Source: Boletus sp. NGJ
Lineage: Eukaryota; Basidiomycota; Agaricomycetes; Boletales; Boletaceae
DNA: 64,000 nt
NCBI GenBank assembly: GCA_019096195.1
Contig: JAGTXK010000073.1
Location: 620,001 to 684,000 of the forward strand
Reading direction: 5' to 3'
Positions 21,467 through 33,759 of this stretch are shown here, in pieces (the stretch's first letter is position 1; every line of letters begins with the position of its first letter). The notes below the pieces were generated by a model, which worked only from the letters and a program-made list of their open reading frames with translations, made no database searches and had not been told where the DNA came from. The position numbers and the translations under genes are program-made.

Positions 21467-22564
21467 ATGACCGCCATTCAAGCCATCTACATTCGTAGCC
21501 ACGAGCAGCGACCGACTCCCAAACCTCACGTCGTCTACCGGATAGAAATACAAGCTCACGTCCGCTCATGGCAAATGTGGCATCGCTACTCCGAATTCGT
21601 CGAGCTCCACACCGAGCTCACAAAATCCACCGGTTCGCCACCGCCCGCAGCTCTCCCGCCGAAAAACGCGCTTTCTGTTCTCAAAGGGCCTTTCCAGAAC
21701 GAAGGCGCATTTATCGAGCAGCGCAGAGTTGGCCTCGAGACCTACCTGCGCGCCATTCTCAGCGCCAAGGAGGAGAAGTGGAGAGACAGCTACGCCCTTC
21801 GTGATTTTCTCGGTGTTCCTGTAGGCAAACAGGGTTCGGTGCCCGAGCGCGGCAGCAACGCCAAGTTCTCGTCTGCGTCGTGGCTCGATGAACATCTCGA
21901 GCTGCAGTCCCGCATTCGCGATGTGCGTGCGGACATCAACAGGCGAGACACACTCTCTGATCGTGGAGACGTCAATGCGTCGCACACCGCCAACGTCCAG
22001 GCAAAGAAGAGACTCGCCGAGATTATCTCTCGCGTGCGCACATTGACAGAGGGATTGCAGGAACTTGGCATGTCGGGCATGGCAGAGGGCGAGTTGCAGA
22101 GGAGGACAGATATGGTGGCACGCTTGCAAGACGACTGCGAGAAGCTGGGGAAGATGGTTACGGTCGCGCGTCAGGTGTCTCGGACAGGCATACCTGCGCC
22201 CTCACCCACTGCAGGGTTCACAAACGTTGCCGTGGCTCCAGAGTCTGACCGCGCTGCACTCCTTGGTGGCGGCAAACCGGTCACTCGTGTTTTCGGCGTG
22301 GCATCGAAGACGCCTCAAGAAACCGATGTAACACGTCCATTAGATGATCACGGTGTACTTCAGCTGCAAAAGACACAGCTGGAGCAGCAGGATGCTCAGG
22401 TTTCACAATTGACCTCGATCCTTCAGCGACAGCGGCACCTCGGCGAAGCAATCAATGCGGAGCTCATCACGCAGAATGAAATGTTGGATAATCTAAATAG
22501 CGAGGTGGACGTCGTCGGGACTAGGCTCTTGAGTGCGAAGAAACAGATGAATAGGCTTGGTTGA
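21467..22564 (+). CDS. VAM7: Vam7-like vacuolar t-SNARE with PX domain
   Basis: A single exon encodes 365 residues. The N-terminal PX domain (about 1-120) reads YRIEIQAHVRSWQMWHRYSEF with Arg/Tyr residues that bind PI3P, and a PPKNALSVLKG proline loop. A coiled region follows. The C-terminal SNARE motif (about 300-363) contains TQLEQQDAQVSQLTSILQRQ and GEAINAELITQNEMLDNLN, with Gln at the ionic layer (Qc type). No transmembrane helix follows, as in yeast Vam7, which is held on the vacuole by PX-PI3P binding and drives homotypic fusion with Vam3, Vti1 and Nyv1. An intronless gene is uncommon in this window. Confidence 0.93.
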   Translation: MTAIQAIYIRSHEQRPTPKPHVVYRIEIQAHVRSWQMWHRYSEFVELHTELTKSTGSPPPAALPPKNALSVLKGPFQNEGAFIEQRRVGLETYLRAILSAKEEKWRDSYALRDFLGVPVGKQGSVPERGSNAKFSSASWLDEHLELQSRIRDVRADINRRDTLSDRGDVNASHTANVQAKKRLAEIISRVRTLTEGLQELGMSGMAEGELQRRTDMVARLQDDCEKLGKMVTVARQVSRTGIPAPSPTAGFTNVAVAPESDRAALLGGGKPVTRVFGVASKTPQETDVTRPLDDHGVLQLQKTQLEQQDAQVSQLTSILQRQRHLGEAINAELITQNEMLDNLNSEVDVVGTRLLSAKKQMNRLG

Positions 22565-22769
22565 TCCCTTTGGTATTGTGATGGTTGGACTGTACAGATA
22601 CCATAAACCTCTATGTCTGATATCTAATGTCCAGAATGCGTCAGAATATCATCTTCTGCAATATATGCCAATGGTGAATGATGCCGGGGCCACGAATGCA
22701 AATGACAAAGTCAATCCTTCTTCGACAACGTTTTACCCACACCCTACTTATGGTCAGCATGTACGTGGG

Positions 22770-23862
22770 TCAAAAGTTGAAGATACATGCCTCGAAACAC
22801 GCAATCATGATACCACAGGCAGGCGCAATCTTTGCTGTCCGTGGTAGAATCCCAGCAAACAAGGCGCTTGCTCCCTCCGTCCGCATTATTCGAAAGCATA
22901 GAGGTATTGTGGCTGTTGCCGTGGAAGGGAGTGTGCCCGACATTAGTAACGTCTGCCGTCGTGTCTTCAAGACATCAAAGGGTGATGTTACGAGGGACGC
23001 GGTCGTTCCGCTGATAGCCCCGCTTGCAAATGCTACATATGCCCCCGTCTTGCCCTGTGACTCGAAATACCGTTTCCAGGCTTCGTAACCTGCCCAGTAA
23101 ATGCCACTAAAAGGAACATCGCGCCAAAGAGTGGGGCCGAGCCCCCGCCAAAGAAAAAGGATCCCCCGCTGACGGACGATCGTCCGTATTGAGCCGAGGA
23201 CTGAGGAAAGGGTATGCGGTTGGTCCGGGGACTTGGGTGTGGATTGGAGATTGGTGCGAACAAGCTCGAGTGGGGAGAGAATGGAAGTGAGACATGTCCG
23301 AGCAGTGATGCCAGCGAAAAGGGGGACCAGCGTAGGCGATGATATCAATGGAGGGAAGACGTTCCGTAGGAGATGGTCGTACGTCAGCATGTACATGGTA
23401 GAAGAAGGGACGCCGATGACCCTGTGAGACAAGATGGGCAACGAGATTTTCGCTGGGAGGCAGGGACTCACAAAGTTGTTCCAACACCCTTCCATAGCCC
23501 TCTTATTCCTTCCGCTTTGACAACGTGTCGGACCGCATCCAAAAAGCCACTGACACGCTCCTTCCTGAGTACACCACGGTCATAGACACAGACCACCTCC
23601 TCTGCGGGAAAGGGGTGTACGAGAGATGACATGTTGCGGACACAGGGGACATTTGATGGTTGACAACACCTGGCAAACGCTGTGCGAGAGAAGAGAGGTT
23701 CTTTTGGCTGCGTTTGCAGACGGGTCTTGACGACATCGAACGGGGTCACTGTGAGGTCAGCGTGAGCACGGCTGGGAGGGCTGGACGGTAGAGCGTACTT
23801 GTGAGTGCGGTCATTGCTGAACCTGTTGTGGCCGCTATGAGTTTTGCGTGCAAGGGGTCCAT
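22770..23862 (-). CDS. MTM1: Mitochondrial carrier of the Mtm1/SLC25A39-40 type
   Basis: Three mitochondrial carrier repeats are visible, each with the PxD/ExxK/R signature: TPFDVVKTRLQTQ, SPLELVRTNLQS and SPFDVLKTRRQT. Between repeats 1 and 2 lie GIRGLWKGVGTTL and VIGVPSSTMYMLTYDHLL, which are characteristic of the Mtm1/SLC25A39/40 subgroup linked to mitochondrial glutathione import and manganese-SOD activation. The end is APACGIMIACFEACIFNF. The start at 23862 (MDPLHAKLIAATTGS) puts repeat 1 at once after the start, as in homologues. An upstream in-frame ATG at 23976 sits 3 bp from the divergent eIF4E start and is less likely. At least three exons. Confidence 0.9.
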
Positions 23863-23978
23863 GGTGACCGCCGACGCTGTGGAGGACGACGGAAGGTTTT
23901 TGCAGAAGTGCGGCAAAACCCGTGGGGGAATGGCAATAATTTTGTGTAGACTCGTCGAAAAAGCACTCTCCTGCAAGC

Positions 23979-25092
23979 ATGTCCTCCTCCACCCTCCCCG
24001 CTCCTTCCCAACAAGCCAACAAGGCTGCTCTCACAGCCGCCCTAGCAGAGAACCCTTTCACCAACACCCACCTGCCGTCAGACAACCCTGACATGGAACC
24101 GGGAGAAATCCAAGAAGTAGATATGCACGCACAGGCAGAGGACATCCGCACCGTCTTCAGCGATCCCACCAACTTCAATGTCAAGGTACGTCTCTCTCAC
24201 CGTGCCAACCCCGGCACTAATGCTTCGGGGAAATCAGCACCCGCTCTACTCTGCCTGGACGCTCTGGTTCGATTCACCCGCGACAAAGGGTCGCAACCTC
24301 CCGCAAACACCCATCTCCTCTTTCCCTCTGACCCCCGTACTTCAGACTCCCAGTGCAGCAGCAGCACAAGGTTGGATGGAGGACATTAAACGTGTGATCA
24401 GTTTCGACAGTGTAGAAGAATTCTGGGGGTATGCACCATCCGTCGATCCACTCGTCAATCTCATATCATCGCACACAGTCTCTACAACCATATCGTCCCT
24501 CCCTCACAACTTCCTCAAAAAGCCAATTACTATCTTTTCAAGGCATGTCCCACCGAACCTTGATGCCTGAGAAGTCATAACCATATTTTGCGCAGGAGGG
24601 CATTATTCCGGCATGGGAGGACGAGGCAAACAAGAATGGCGGCAAGTGGAGTATACAGCTACCCAAAGAAAAGAATCGCAATCATGTTGACAAGATGTGG
24701 CTTTACACGGTATATAACCGCTCTGTTCTCCCCGTCGTGTCTGCTGAGCGCCGATACCATCTCAGATGCTTGCCGCGATTGGGGAGACATTTGACCCTTA
24801 CCTTACCAGTGACGAATCGCCTGCGCCCAATCCGCAATCTCTCATCACCGGTGTCATTGTGTCGACTCGACCGCAGTTTTATCGATTGTCGATCTGGACG
24901 CGGCTAGCTCCCGCTGGAGAGGACGACAAGCTACGGGAGCGAATTGAAACTGTTGGGCGACACTTCAAAACCAGCGTGCTCGGGTATGCCGAATCACAGA
25001 AGCTGGCCGGTCCGCTTGCGACCGAGGTGGAGTTTTTGTCTCACAAAGACTCGGAAAAGAAAGGCAAGGCGGCGAAGAAGATCATTGTCTGA
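23979..25092 (+). CDS. eIF4E: Translation initiation factor eIF4E (mRNA cap-binding)
   Basis: eIF4E binds the 7-methylguanosine cap and eIF4G. Key pieces are HPLYSAWTLWFDSP, GWMEDIKRVISFDSVEEFWG (cap-stacking and eIF4G-facing Trp), LYNHIVPPSQLP, YYLFKEGIIPAWEDEANKNG with the cap-stacking Trp and adjacent Glu, and GGKWSIQLPKEK. A segment of about 20 residues rich in Pro/Thr/Ala interrupts the region between the two first Trp blocks; I recall the same insertion in other basidiomycete eIF4Es. The C-terminus is Lys-rich. Four to five exons. The start codon lies 116 bp from that of the divergent Mtm1 gene. Confidence 0.95.
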
Positions 25093-25359
25093 GTGACCGC
25101 ATAAACGAGGCATTTCACGTTGGGCTGATTTATTCATTTTATACGAAGAGTAGAGGAGCCGTCGATTGTCGTTGGGCAGCTGCTTGGCGACTCTTTAATG
25201 ACATATTGTTATACTGTTGTTTTTCCCTTTCTGACGGGTGTCTGGTGAGCATGTGCAGCTGCGCCCTACTGCGGGTTCACAGCCACTTGTCAGTCCCCTA
25301 TACGGTAGGGGATAAAAGCCCTTTGACAACGCTCTTGTCGACGATATCTTGCACTCACG

Positions 25360-26669
25360 ATGCCCGTCTCAGGCTTTCTTTCGTCCATCGCAGACAAGGC
25401 GCAGAACGCCATCAACCAGACTCCTTTAGCAGGACATATCCCCGGCACCACTCCTGCCACCGATCCCTCTGCGAGTCATACCTCGTCGCAGGGTGGTCAT
25501 CGTTCTTTCACCTTGGAAACACTGCAGTACCAGATCCGCAGTCTTGGCCAACAGTACACCTCGACCAGTCCCTTGCAGCGTATTATAACGCTTGAGAAGG
25601 GTGTCGCCCTCGACTTTGATGCCCTCGCCAGAGATGGGAAATCTCAGAGCAAAGAGCTGTATACATGGGGGCAGGATGAGGAACCCGATTTGAAGGATGG
25701 TGAGAATGCTCTACCATGTACCTTTACGTGGCTAATCGGCAACGCCAACTTATTGCAGTAACGGATCGACTTGCTTTTTTGAACTTTGTGCAAGGCTCCT
25801 TGTCCGCGGCCTTGGCTGTCGGACTGGACGGTGCTAGGTCTCCCCTGAAGGCACTACGCGCTGCCGAGGGTGCCATTGCGCCAAAGCGTAACATCCGCGC
25901 CGGATTGCGCAATCAGATCGGGCGTCTCGAACACAATCAGGAGAAAGGCGGAGAGCGACGCCTTGCAGAGCTCCGAGAGCAGCTTTCGCGCGCGGAGAGA
26001 AACGACGAGCAGCTCGAGAAAGAAATTGAATTGTTGAAGCGCAAAGCCATTCGAGAGAGCGAGCAGAAGAAATGGGCGGCCATTCGAGAGGTGAGGTGTT
26101 TTGGCAAGAGCTTGTGGCCGGCAACTGACTCTTTTGTATAGTACGGAGAGAAACTGGTTCTCGTCTCGCAAGCCGCGATACCCATCATTGGGGCGTTGCC
26201 TACCCTGCCCCCCAACAGCGCGAATCCATACGCGGGTGCAGACGTGACCGCTACTGCTCGGGTATCTCTTCAGCATGCACTGGACAACTACAGACTGGGG
26301 GAGGTCGCTCTTCATTTAGAAACTGGAGGCGATCTTTCGCGATCAGACACCCGTTCCTTTGGCGAGAGCCATGCTTCGGAGTTGAGCTGTTTACACCCCG
26401 GTCTTTCCGTGACCCCACCGATCCCGGAAGCTGTCGAGAAAGGCCCTGCTGTTACTCCGAGTATGGGCGACACAGGTGTCCCAGATAGTTTGGAGGAGTT
26501 GTACGAGACGGCACCCGCCAAGAGTGAGAGTGGGAGAGAGGAGAAGCAGCGGCTTGAGCGAGAGGAAAGGGAGCGCGTGCTGGCAGCTAGCAATAAAGTC
26601 TCTGAGAGTGCGGCAAGGGAAAGGGATGGAGAAGAACTTCCGGCTTACGAGGTATATAGGACTATGTGA
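25360..26669 (+). CDS. PIL1: Eisosome core component, Pil1/Lsp1-type BAR protein
   Basis: Three exons (25360-25699, 25759-26090, 26142-26669) give 399 residues. Eisosomes are plasma-membrane furrows scaffolded by Pil1-family BAR proteins. The start MPVSGFLSSIADKAQNAI is amphipathic. The helical body includes VALDFDALARDGKSQSKELY, VTDRLAFLNFVQGSL, then coiled segments GGERRLAELREQLSRAERND and LEKEIELLKRKAIRESEQKK, followed by REYGEKLVLVSQAAIPIIG. That last block, together with the helical heptads, matches what mushroom genomes label as eisosome component PIL1. The last 120 residues are disordered and charged. The gene is close to SPF30 in tandem (68 bp). Confidence 0.85.
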
Positions 26670-26737
26670 TAGTTACCTTTTACGGAACCCTAGGGTTGGC
26701 TGTGAGGGCTGAGAGCGCGTTTCCCTCTTTACACACG

Positions 26738-27513
26738 ATGGACAAGGCTGATCTCGAGACGTATCAAGTGCAGCTCTCTCAAGTCGAGCTTGCGCTCCAA
26801 ACGGATCCCGACAATGGAGGGCTTTGCTCTCTTCAATCTGAACTGCAGGAACTGATATCCCTCGCTGAAGAGGCCATCGCGCAGGCAGACGCGGCGTCGT
26901 CTTGTCGTGTGGGCCCATCGCGAAAGCCAACGTTGTCGACGCCCGCGTTCTCGTGGGGTGCTGGGAATGAATGCCTTGCCAAGTATTCGGGAGACGGTAG
27001 TTTTTACCCTGCTCGAATAACGAGCGTTGGTGGTTCAGCCGAGAATCCTGTCTACAGCATCATGTTTCGGGGCTACAACACGACTGAGCTGGTGAAGGGC
27101 TCGGAGATCAAGCAGCTGCCCGCGAGCCATCCAGAAAAGACACCCGCTGTGTCGAACAAGCGGAAGCTGACGAAGGCGGAAGAGGAAGAAAGGGAGCGGA
27201 AGAAGAAAAAGAACGAGAAGAAACTGGAGGCCAAGGCAGCGAAAGCCAAGGAACAGGTTGCGAAGCAGGCGACGTGGCAAAAGTTTGCGAAAAAGTCTGA
27301 GAAGAAAGGGGTGCATATTGCTGGTGTTGCGGGGACGAGCATATTCAAGACACCGGACAATCCGCTGGGCAAAGGTGTGTCGCGTACATTTGCGAGAGAA
27401 AAGCGTAGACTCATCCGACCGCAGTTGGGGTGACGGGGAGCGGCAAGGGCATGACGGAAGTGAAGCTGTTGGGGAAACACAAATTCGCGGCGGCGGACGA
27501 GTGCAATCAGTGA
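26738..27513 (+). CDS. SPF30: SPF30/SMNDC1-like Tudor splicing factor
   Basis: Two exons (26738-27374 and 27425-27513) give 241 residues. The N-terminus is a short coiled coil (LETYQVQLSQVELALQ), then a Tudor domain (about 75-130) with ECLAKYSGDGSFYPARI and YSIMFRGYNTTELV, which in SPF30 binds symmetrically dimethylated arginine on Sm proteins. A long Lys/Glu-rich stretch follows. Without the 50-nt intron at 27375-27424 the frame stops at 27433; splicing it restores VGVTGSGKGMTEV and a KHKFAAADE end, which is the conserved fungal C-terminus. In humans SPF30 is needed for tri-snRNP recruitment. Confidence 0.88.
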
Positions 27514-27881
27514 CCGAGGCGAGTATTTTCCGAGGGCTGATTCGCGGGGACGGGTTGCTAACGCAGATTGTATCTAGGGTAGATGTACGAAACGACGTGT
27601 GACATGGACTGATCGAAATCAAAGTTTTTTAAAAGATCTGCAAAGGTACGATGAATCTACGAATCTGAACGTGCTTCGATCCATAACGTCTGCCAATCAA
27701 TCTTGACGCGAACAGAGAACGGCGTCTAGGAGGAGTGTGCTTTATCACCGCGGACGCTCCGAGGAGAGATTAACGTCCCGGCGTGGCGTTCTCCGGTCGT
27801 CTTTCTTCGTGCGATTAATTGCTGGCTGCCAGATCATACTATTCCCAAATACGGTTTAATCTACCAAGAAGAAGATGTCTA
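27514..27881. other. Intergenic gap between convergent genes
   Basis: 368 bp between SPF30 and the minus-strand paralogue. No gene or repeat seen; it should hold both 3' UTRs. Confidence 0.6.
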
Positions 27882-28630
27882 TCACATGGGAAAGATGAAC
27901 CGCTCTGTCGAGGGGTCTGGGCTCGCGTCTGCCGAGGACGGGCTCGCAGACGCTTCGGGCGGCGCCAGGTCAAAGGCGGTCAAGCTGGGAATGTAGCCCG
28001 GGCCCGCGACGTCGACCGAATGGCGCCGGAGGGGAAGGCCGGCGCTGTGTGCAGCCATGACCTGAGCCGACAGGTCAAGAAACTAGGGCAGGGTCGGTCA
28101 GGATGCGTCGCAACGCGGGCATGCTCGGGGCCTACCACTTGTTCCTCGACAAGAGTGCCCTCGTGCAGAGTCTTGTTGGTGTTCTGCATGTGGACGAGGA
28201 GAGTGCGGATGCTGCGAGAGGACAAGCCGCGGTACGTCGAGACGCGTTCGAGCGCTAGGGGTGCCGTCTGCACGAGTCGGAGCTGCTCGTGGAGGTAGAG
28301 GACGTATTGCTCCAGGCACTCGAGATAGTGGCGCTTTTTCTCGTGCGAGGAGATGGTGTCCCTGGTGCGAGATGGGTACGAGAAGACACCGGGGGGGAGA
28401 GAGACGTACGGATCTGTGGGTGTGAACCCGATTTCCTCTGCTATGGCGCGTTGTCTCGCCTTGCGCTGGCTCTCCGATTTATTGACGGGTTGCACGGCAG
28501 CGTCGTCGGGTGGCTGGTCGCGGTGGTTGAGCAGCTCTGAGGGGGTGGGGAAGAGCGGCTGCGAGTAGTAGCTGTCTTGGTAGAGACAGGCGTCGACGAG
28601 GTCAGGACAGAAATTGTAGACGGGCAACAT
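27882..28630 (-). CDS. Uncharacterised basidiomycete protein, paralogue A of a divergent pair
   Basis: Two exons (28630-28136 and 28082-27882) give 231 residues; the 53-nt intron has a GTAGGC donor. Before the conserved block is a basic stretch (SESQRKARQRAIAEEIGF). The block HEKKRHYLECLEQYVLYLHE, then LERVSTYRGLSSRSIRTLLV, lines up with paralogue B across the intergenic region, and after the intron both carry the motif RRHSVDV followed by Ala or Ser and Gly. The order basic stretch, helix with regularly spaced Leu, is loosely like a bZIP protein but has no standard bZIP basic signature. I know the family only as conserved hypothetical proteins of mushroom fungi. A nuclear regulator is a guess. 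Confidence 0.75.
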
Positions 28631-28654
28631 GTTGCAAGACGAAAAGGACGCGGC

Positions 28655-28668
28655 ACGGATATTTTAAG
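28655..28668 (-). promoter_or_regulatory. TATA-like element of paralogue A
   Basis: On the minus strand TTAAAATATC lies about 30 bp before the ATG at 28630. Its position mirrors the TATATAA of paralogue B on the other side of the same intergenic region. Confidence 0.35.
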
Positions 28669-28857
28669 AGAGGGGATCCACTCGGGCATCCGAGGACGCT
28701 TATTTCGCGGAGTTGGATTTGATTCCGATCCTGCCGCGATCACCTTCCGCATCGAGGGTCCCACGCAGGGTGCAGCCTCCACTCGGCCATCCAAAATCGG
28801 GAAATACACTTGCCGCCCGGAAGCGCATGCTGTCGATCCGCGCACCGCCACCTCGAG

Positions 28858-28864
28858 TATATAA
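28858..28864 (+). promoter_or_regulatory. TATA box of paralogue B
   Basis: TATATAA, 29 bp before the ATG at 28894. This spacing implies a very short 5' leader if it is used. Confidence 0.5.
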
Positions 28865-28893
28865 TCCCCAATGCGCTGTGCTCGTCTCCGATC

Positions 28894-29680
28894 ATGGCCC
28901 AGCACTACTTCGATCCCTCGATCCCCCCCCTTTCCTACTACTCCCCCCAGTTCATCCCCGAACCCTCCAGCGCAGTACAGCACCCCGCACGTGACACTGG
29001 CCGTTCCGCCAGCAGGATCACCATCGCCCATCCTTATGCCCGTCTCTACGCAAAGAAAGACGGCTCAAAGCGCAGAAAAATATGGAACCATGTCCTCGAA
29101 AAACAGCTCTTTTCTCCCCAAGAATTGTCCGTACAATATCCACCCGTTCCTCCAAATATTCAGCCTTTTTTTTTCCAGATCCACCATGGGCGCACCACAC
29201 AGGCGCACAATATATATCGCCTCCCTCGAAGCCCACATCGACCGACTCCATAATCAGCTCCTTGGAATTGGCTTGTATCCAATCCCCTTTGAACGTCTCG
29301 AACCCTACCGTGGACTCAACTCAAAGACAGCAAAGGTGCCCTCTTTCTCCTTCTTCTTTTTCGGCCCCCCCCCGTAGCAGATCATCCATCCCAGAGCATG
29401 GTTGCCGGTCTGCAACACGACGCAACCCATCTCAAGTTGAAGCTCTTGGAGCTCGAACGCTCGGTCCGTAGCCCCTTGCCATCCACCATCCCACCCCACC
29501 TACTAATCTTCAAAACAGAACACCAATCTCCGCAAGCTCCTCGGCACACACAATCCCTCTAAATCATCCCTCTCCCATCCATCCGCACCCTCTGCAATGG
29601 CGCTCGAGGCAGACGTACGGAGGCACTCTGTCGACGTCTCCGGAATGGGCATGGCTGTACATCCCGTCCATCGTTCGTGA
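28894..29680 (+). CDS. Uncharacterised basidiomycete protein, paralogue B of a divergent pair
   Basis: Four exons (28894-29126, 29179-29335, 29395-29463, 29519-29680) give 206 residues. After a Pro/Tyr-rich start comes the basic SKRRKIWNHVLEKQLFSP, then ELSTMGAPHRRTIYIASLEA, HIDRLHNQLLGIGLYPIPFE and LEPYRGLNSKTAK, then SMVAGLQHDATHLKLKLLEL and a final VRRHSVDVSG. Donor GTCCGT at 29127 was chosen because it yields ELSTMGAPHRR, which keeps the conserved block in one frame. The shared features with paralogue A are the position of the Leu-rich helix, the YRGL(S/N)S turn and the RRHSVDV motif. The function is unknown. It converges on RIO2 with 60 bp between stop codons. Confidence 0.8.
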
Positions 29681-29740
29681 TCCCCACATACAGTAATTGT
29701 AGGATAATATCGTATGGTACATGGCCTGTCGTAACGATTC

Positions 29741-31596
<1,856 letters not shown>

Positions 31597-31633
31597 GTTT
31601 TGCTGCCAAGATGCGTGGGACTCTAAAACACAA

Positions 31634-32562
31634 ATGCCTTTTGGCAGTGCCGCCACCCGCAGAGCCAACCAGGTCTTTCGTTTCATCCCACCTTTCGTGT
31701 CCAGTGATCCGAGTATGATAGGCTACTGCAGGTGATCTTGCGGTCTCCGTCCCGCCAACATGCATCATACGTGACAACAAGTAAGCCGAACCGTCCTGCC
31801 CGTGCCCTGACACGCAAAGTCTCCTCAGCTTTTCGTTCTCTGTCAAGGCGACATGCGATTTATGCAATGATGAACGTGACCAGATCTGGCAAATATTCGA
31901 GGAGAACATGCATCAACTGTGAGTCTCGCCCGAGAACGCTACCGGTCACTATATCAACACCGTCCCAGATATCGTTCCTCTTCGTTTGGCTGGAAACCTC
32001 TGCAAAAGAGGTCAGAAATGTTTGATCCACTGAGTCGATTTGTCGTTGCACGCCGTTTCTCGGACCAGACAAGCAGCCTGGCGCGTCCGGGCGTGGTCGC
32101 CTATTCCATGTTTCGTTTTGACAGGCAAGATCGTCAAAACGTGATCTACTGGTAGGCCCCGGACTTTTGCTTGCCGTACGGTGGCCATTTGACGCTGTGT
32201 ATGAGCTATGAACTTCAGGTCTCAAAGGACTTTAGACGGCTCGGTCTGGGGAGGTTCTTGACCCAAACGCTCTTCGATATCGGCGCGCAATGGGGCATGA
32301 CAAGGGCCATGCTCACTGTTTTCAAAGGTCGTCCCAATGCTCACTCCACCCACGACGTCGCTCATGCGCCTCTAGCAAACCACGCAGCAATGCTATTCTA
32401 CAAGTCAATCGGGTATGCCGATCACGCATGCTGGACATGGACTGGACTGATACAAGACGCAGATTCACCACAGACGAGACATCGCCAGGCTTTTACAAGG
32501 ATCCGGAAAGCAGGGCAGAGGACGAATACGACTACGCCATCTTGTCGAGATGTATATCATAG
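31634..32562 (+). CDS. NAT4: Histone N-alpha-acetyltransferase NatD (Naa40/Nat4)
   Basis: NatD acetylates the N-terminal Ser of histones H4 and H2A. Seven short exons (31634-31672, 31722-31780, 31829-31918, 31969-32151, 32206-32327, 32376-32412, 32463-32562) join to 209 residues with consistent phases. The N-terminus MPFGSAATRRANQ leads to CNDERDQIWQIFEENMHQLY and SSSFGWKP, the Naa40-specific substrate wall. MFRFDR and CYELQVSKDFRRLGLGRFLT form strands 4-5 and the acetyl-CoA loop (RRLGLG). MLTVFKANHAAMLFYKSIGF closes the GNAT core, and TDETSPGFYKDPE is the family's tail motif. Choosing the acceptor at 32462 restores SIGFTTDETSP. Confidence 0.9.
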
Positions 32563-32649
32563 CACTACTGTATCTTATTTGCGTTTGTTTACCTGACTGC
32601 ACCGTTTCCTCGCCGAACGCGACCGCAACACACCACACACCACTCACTC

Positions 32650-33071
32650 ATGCCATCATCCCTGCGGGTGCTCACGTTAGTACCTCGGCGCACTCTTGCT
32701 CGCCGTTATGCATCACACGGTGCACCCCACTACAACGAGCCCACCGGCTGGTTGTTTGGCGAAAAGGTAATTCCTTCCTGCTCGCATGCAACGTTGCAAC
32801 TCAGAACCCGCACACGTTCCAGCCACTACCGCCAGGCCAAAAACGGGTGAAGGAGGACTGGGAAAACATCTGGTACTTTGGGATGTTCGGCTCGATGGCT
32901 TTGGCTGCCGTATTACTCTACTACAAGCCTGATACCAGGTGTGCCCTGCTAATTTCCCTGTCACGTGAAAATTGACCGACGATTCCTAGCATACAAACAT
33001 GGGCACTGAAAGAGGCAAAGCAGAGAATGGAGGCTCGCGGGGAAAAGTACAAGTACGAGCCACCTTCATAG
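32650..33071 (+). CDS. NDUFB11: Complex I accessory subunit ESSS/NDUFB11-like
   Basis: Three exons (32650-32766, 32823-32938, 32990-33071) give 104 residues. The start MPSSLRVLTLVPRRTLARRY is a mitochondrial targeting sequence with Arg and hydroxylated residues. HYNEPTGWLFGEK and PPGQKRVKEDWENIWYFGMF precede one transmembrane helix (GSMALAAVLLYY), and the tail is TWALKEAKQRMEARGEKY. This order, with the NEPxGxLFGE segment and a single helix, is typical of the fungal ESSS subunit in the distal membrane arm of NADH:ubiquinone oxidoreductase. The gene lies 87 bp after Naa40. Confidence 0.82.
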
Positions 33072-33759
33072 ACTCCAAGGCAACCGTACCAATCTCGCAT
33101 TGTCCTATCTCTCGATCCAATAACTTGTATATGTGTAAGATATGCTCCTTGACAACTCTTCTCGGAAGACTCCTCAAGGTTCACCTCGCGAAGCTCGGAC
33201 AGTCTGATCTTGAAAATCTAGCCTATTGTCTGGGGAACGTTTACTAGTCCGGATTCACTCTCTACCTGGAGACATGACTAGCGCGCATGCATCAGTAGGG
33301 ACATGGGATATCTAAAGGAACCTTTTACTGCATCAATGAATGGCAAAATCGTCCTATCGTTGTAAAGCTTGTGCGTGCCGGTAGTATTCACCGTGGCCCG
33401 ACACATGCAAGGTCGACTGACTCTACCGAACATGTTTCTGGCTCATGGTGTGCTTTGTGGCTCGCAGAAAGTCGGGAGAACGAACGGGCATTAATTTGGA
33501 CGATAAGGCGGAAGTCGACCCGGTGTACCGCGAACAGAAAAGCGCAAAAAGTCGGCTTACACTTTTACGGGTCGGCAACAAAGATAGGACTGTGTCACAA
33601 GGTAAGAACGGAAAACAAACCACCATCATGCTTATTTGGGTGAGAAGAGGTGTGTAATGTCATGGAGTAGCGAGTGTGCTTATAGGCGATGCTGACAGGA
33701 GACAAATGGATGTTGCGCAACTATATAAGATGAAGGAGAAAATTAAATGCACTCCACAC
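33072..33759. other. 688-bp gap between convergent genes
   Basis: Short frames of under 95 codons occur on both strands (for example around 33371-33660), without a recognised family or splice-linked extension. A TATATAAG at 33723-33730 has no gene after it on the plus strand. I see nothing else. Confidence 0.5.

Noticed and set aside
23863-23976. N-terminal extension of the Mtm1-like carrier from an upstream ATG
   Set aside because: It would leave 2 bp to the divergent eIF4E start codon, and the added residues do not resemble the family. Carrier repeat 1 starts right after the inner ATG.
28441-29031. A 196-codon minus-strand frame across the divergent paralogue promoter
   Set aside because: It overlaps both paralogue starts and the shared intergenic region; composition is low-complexity and no splice signals support it.
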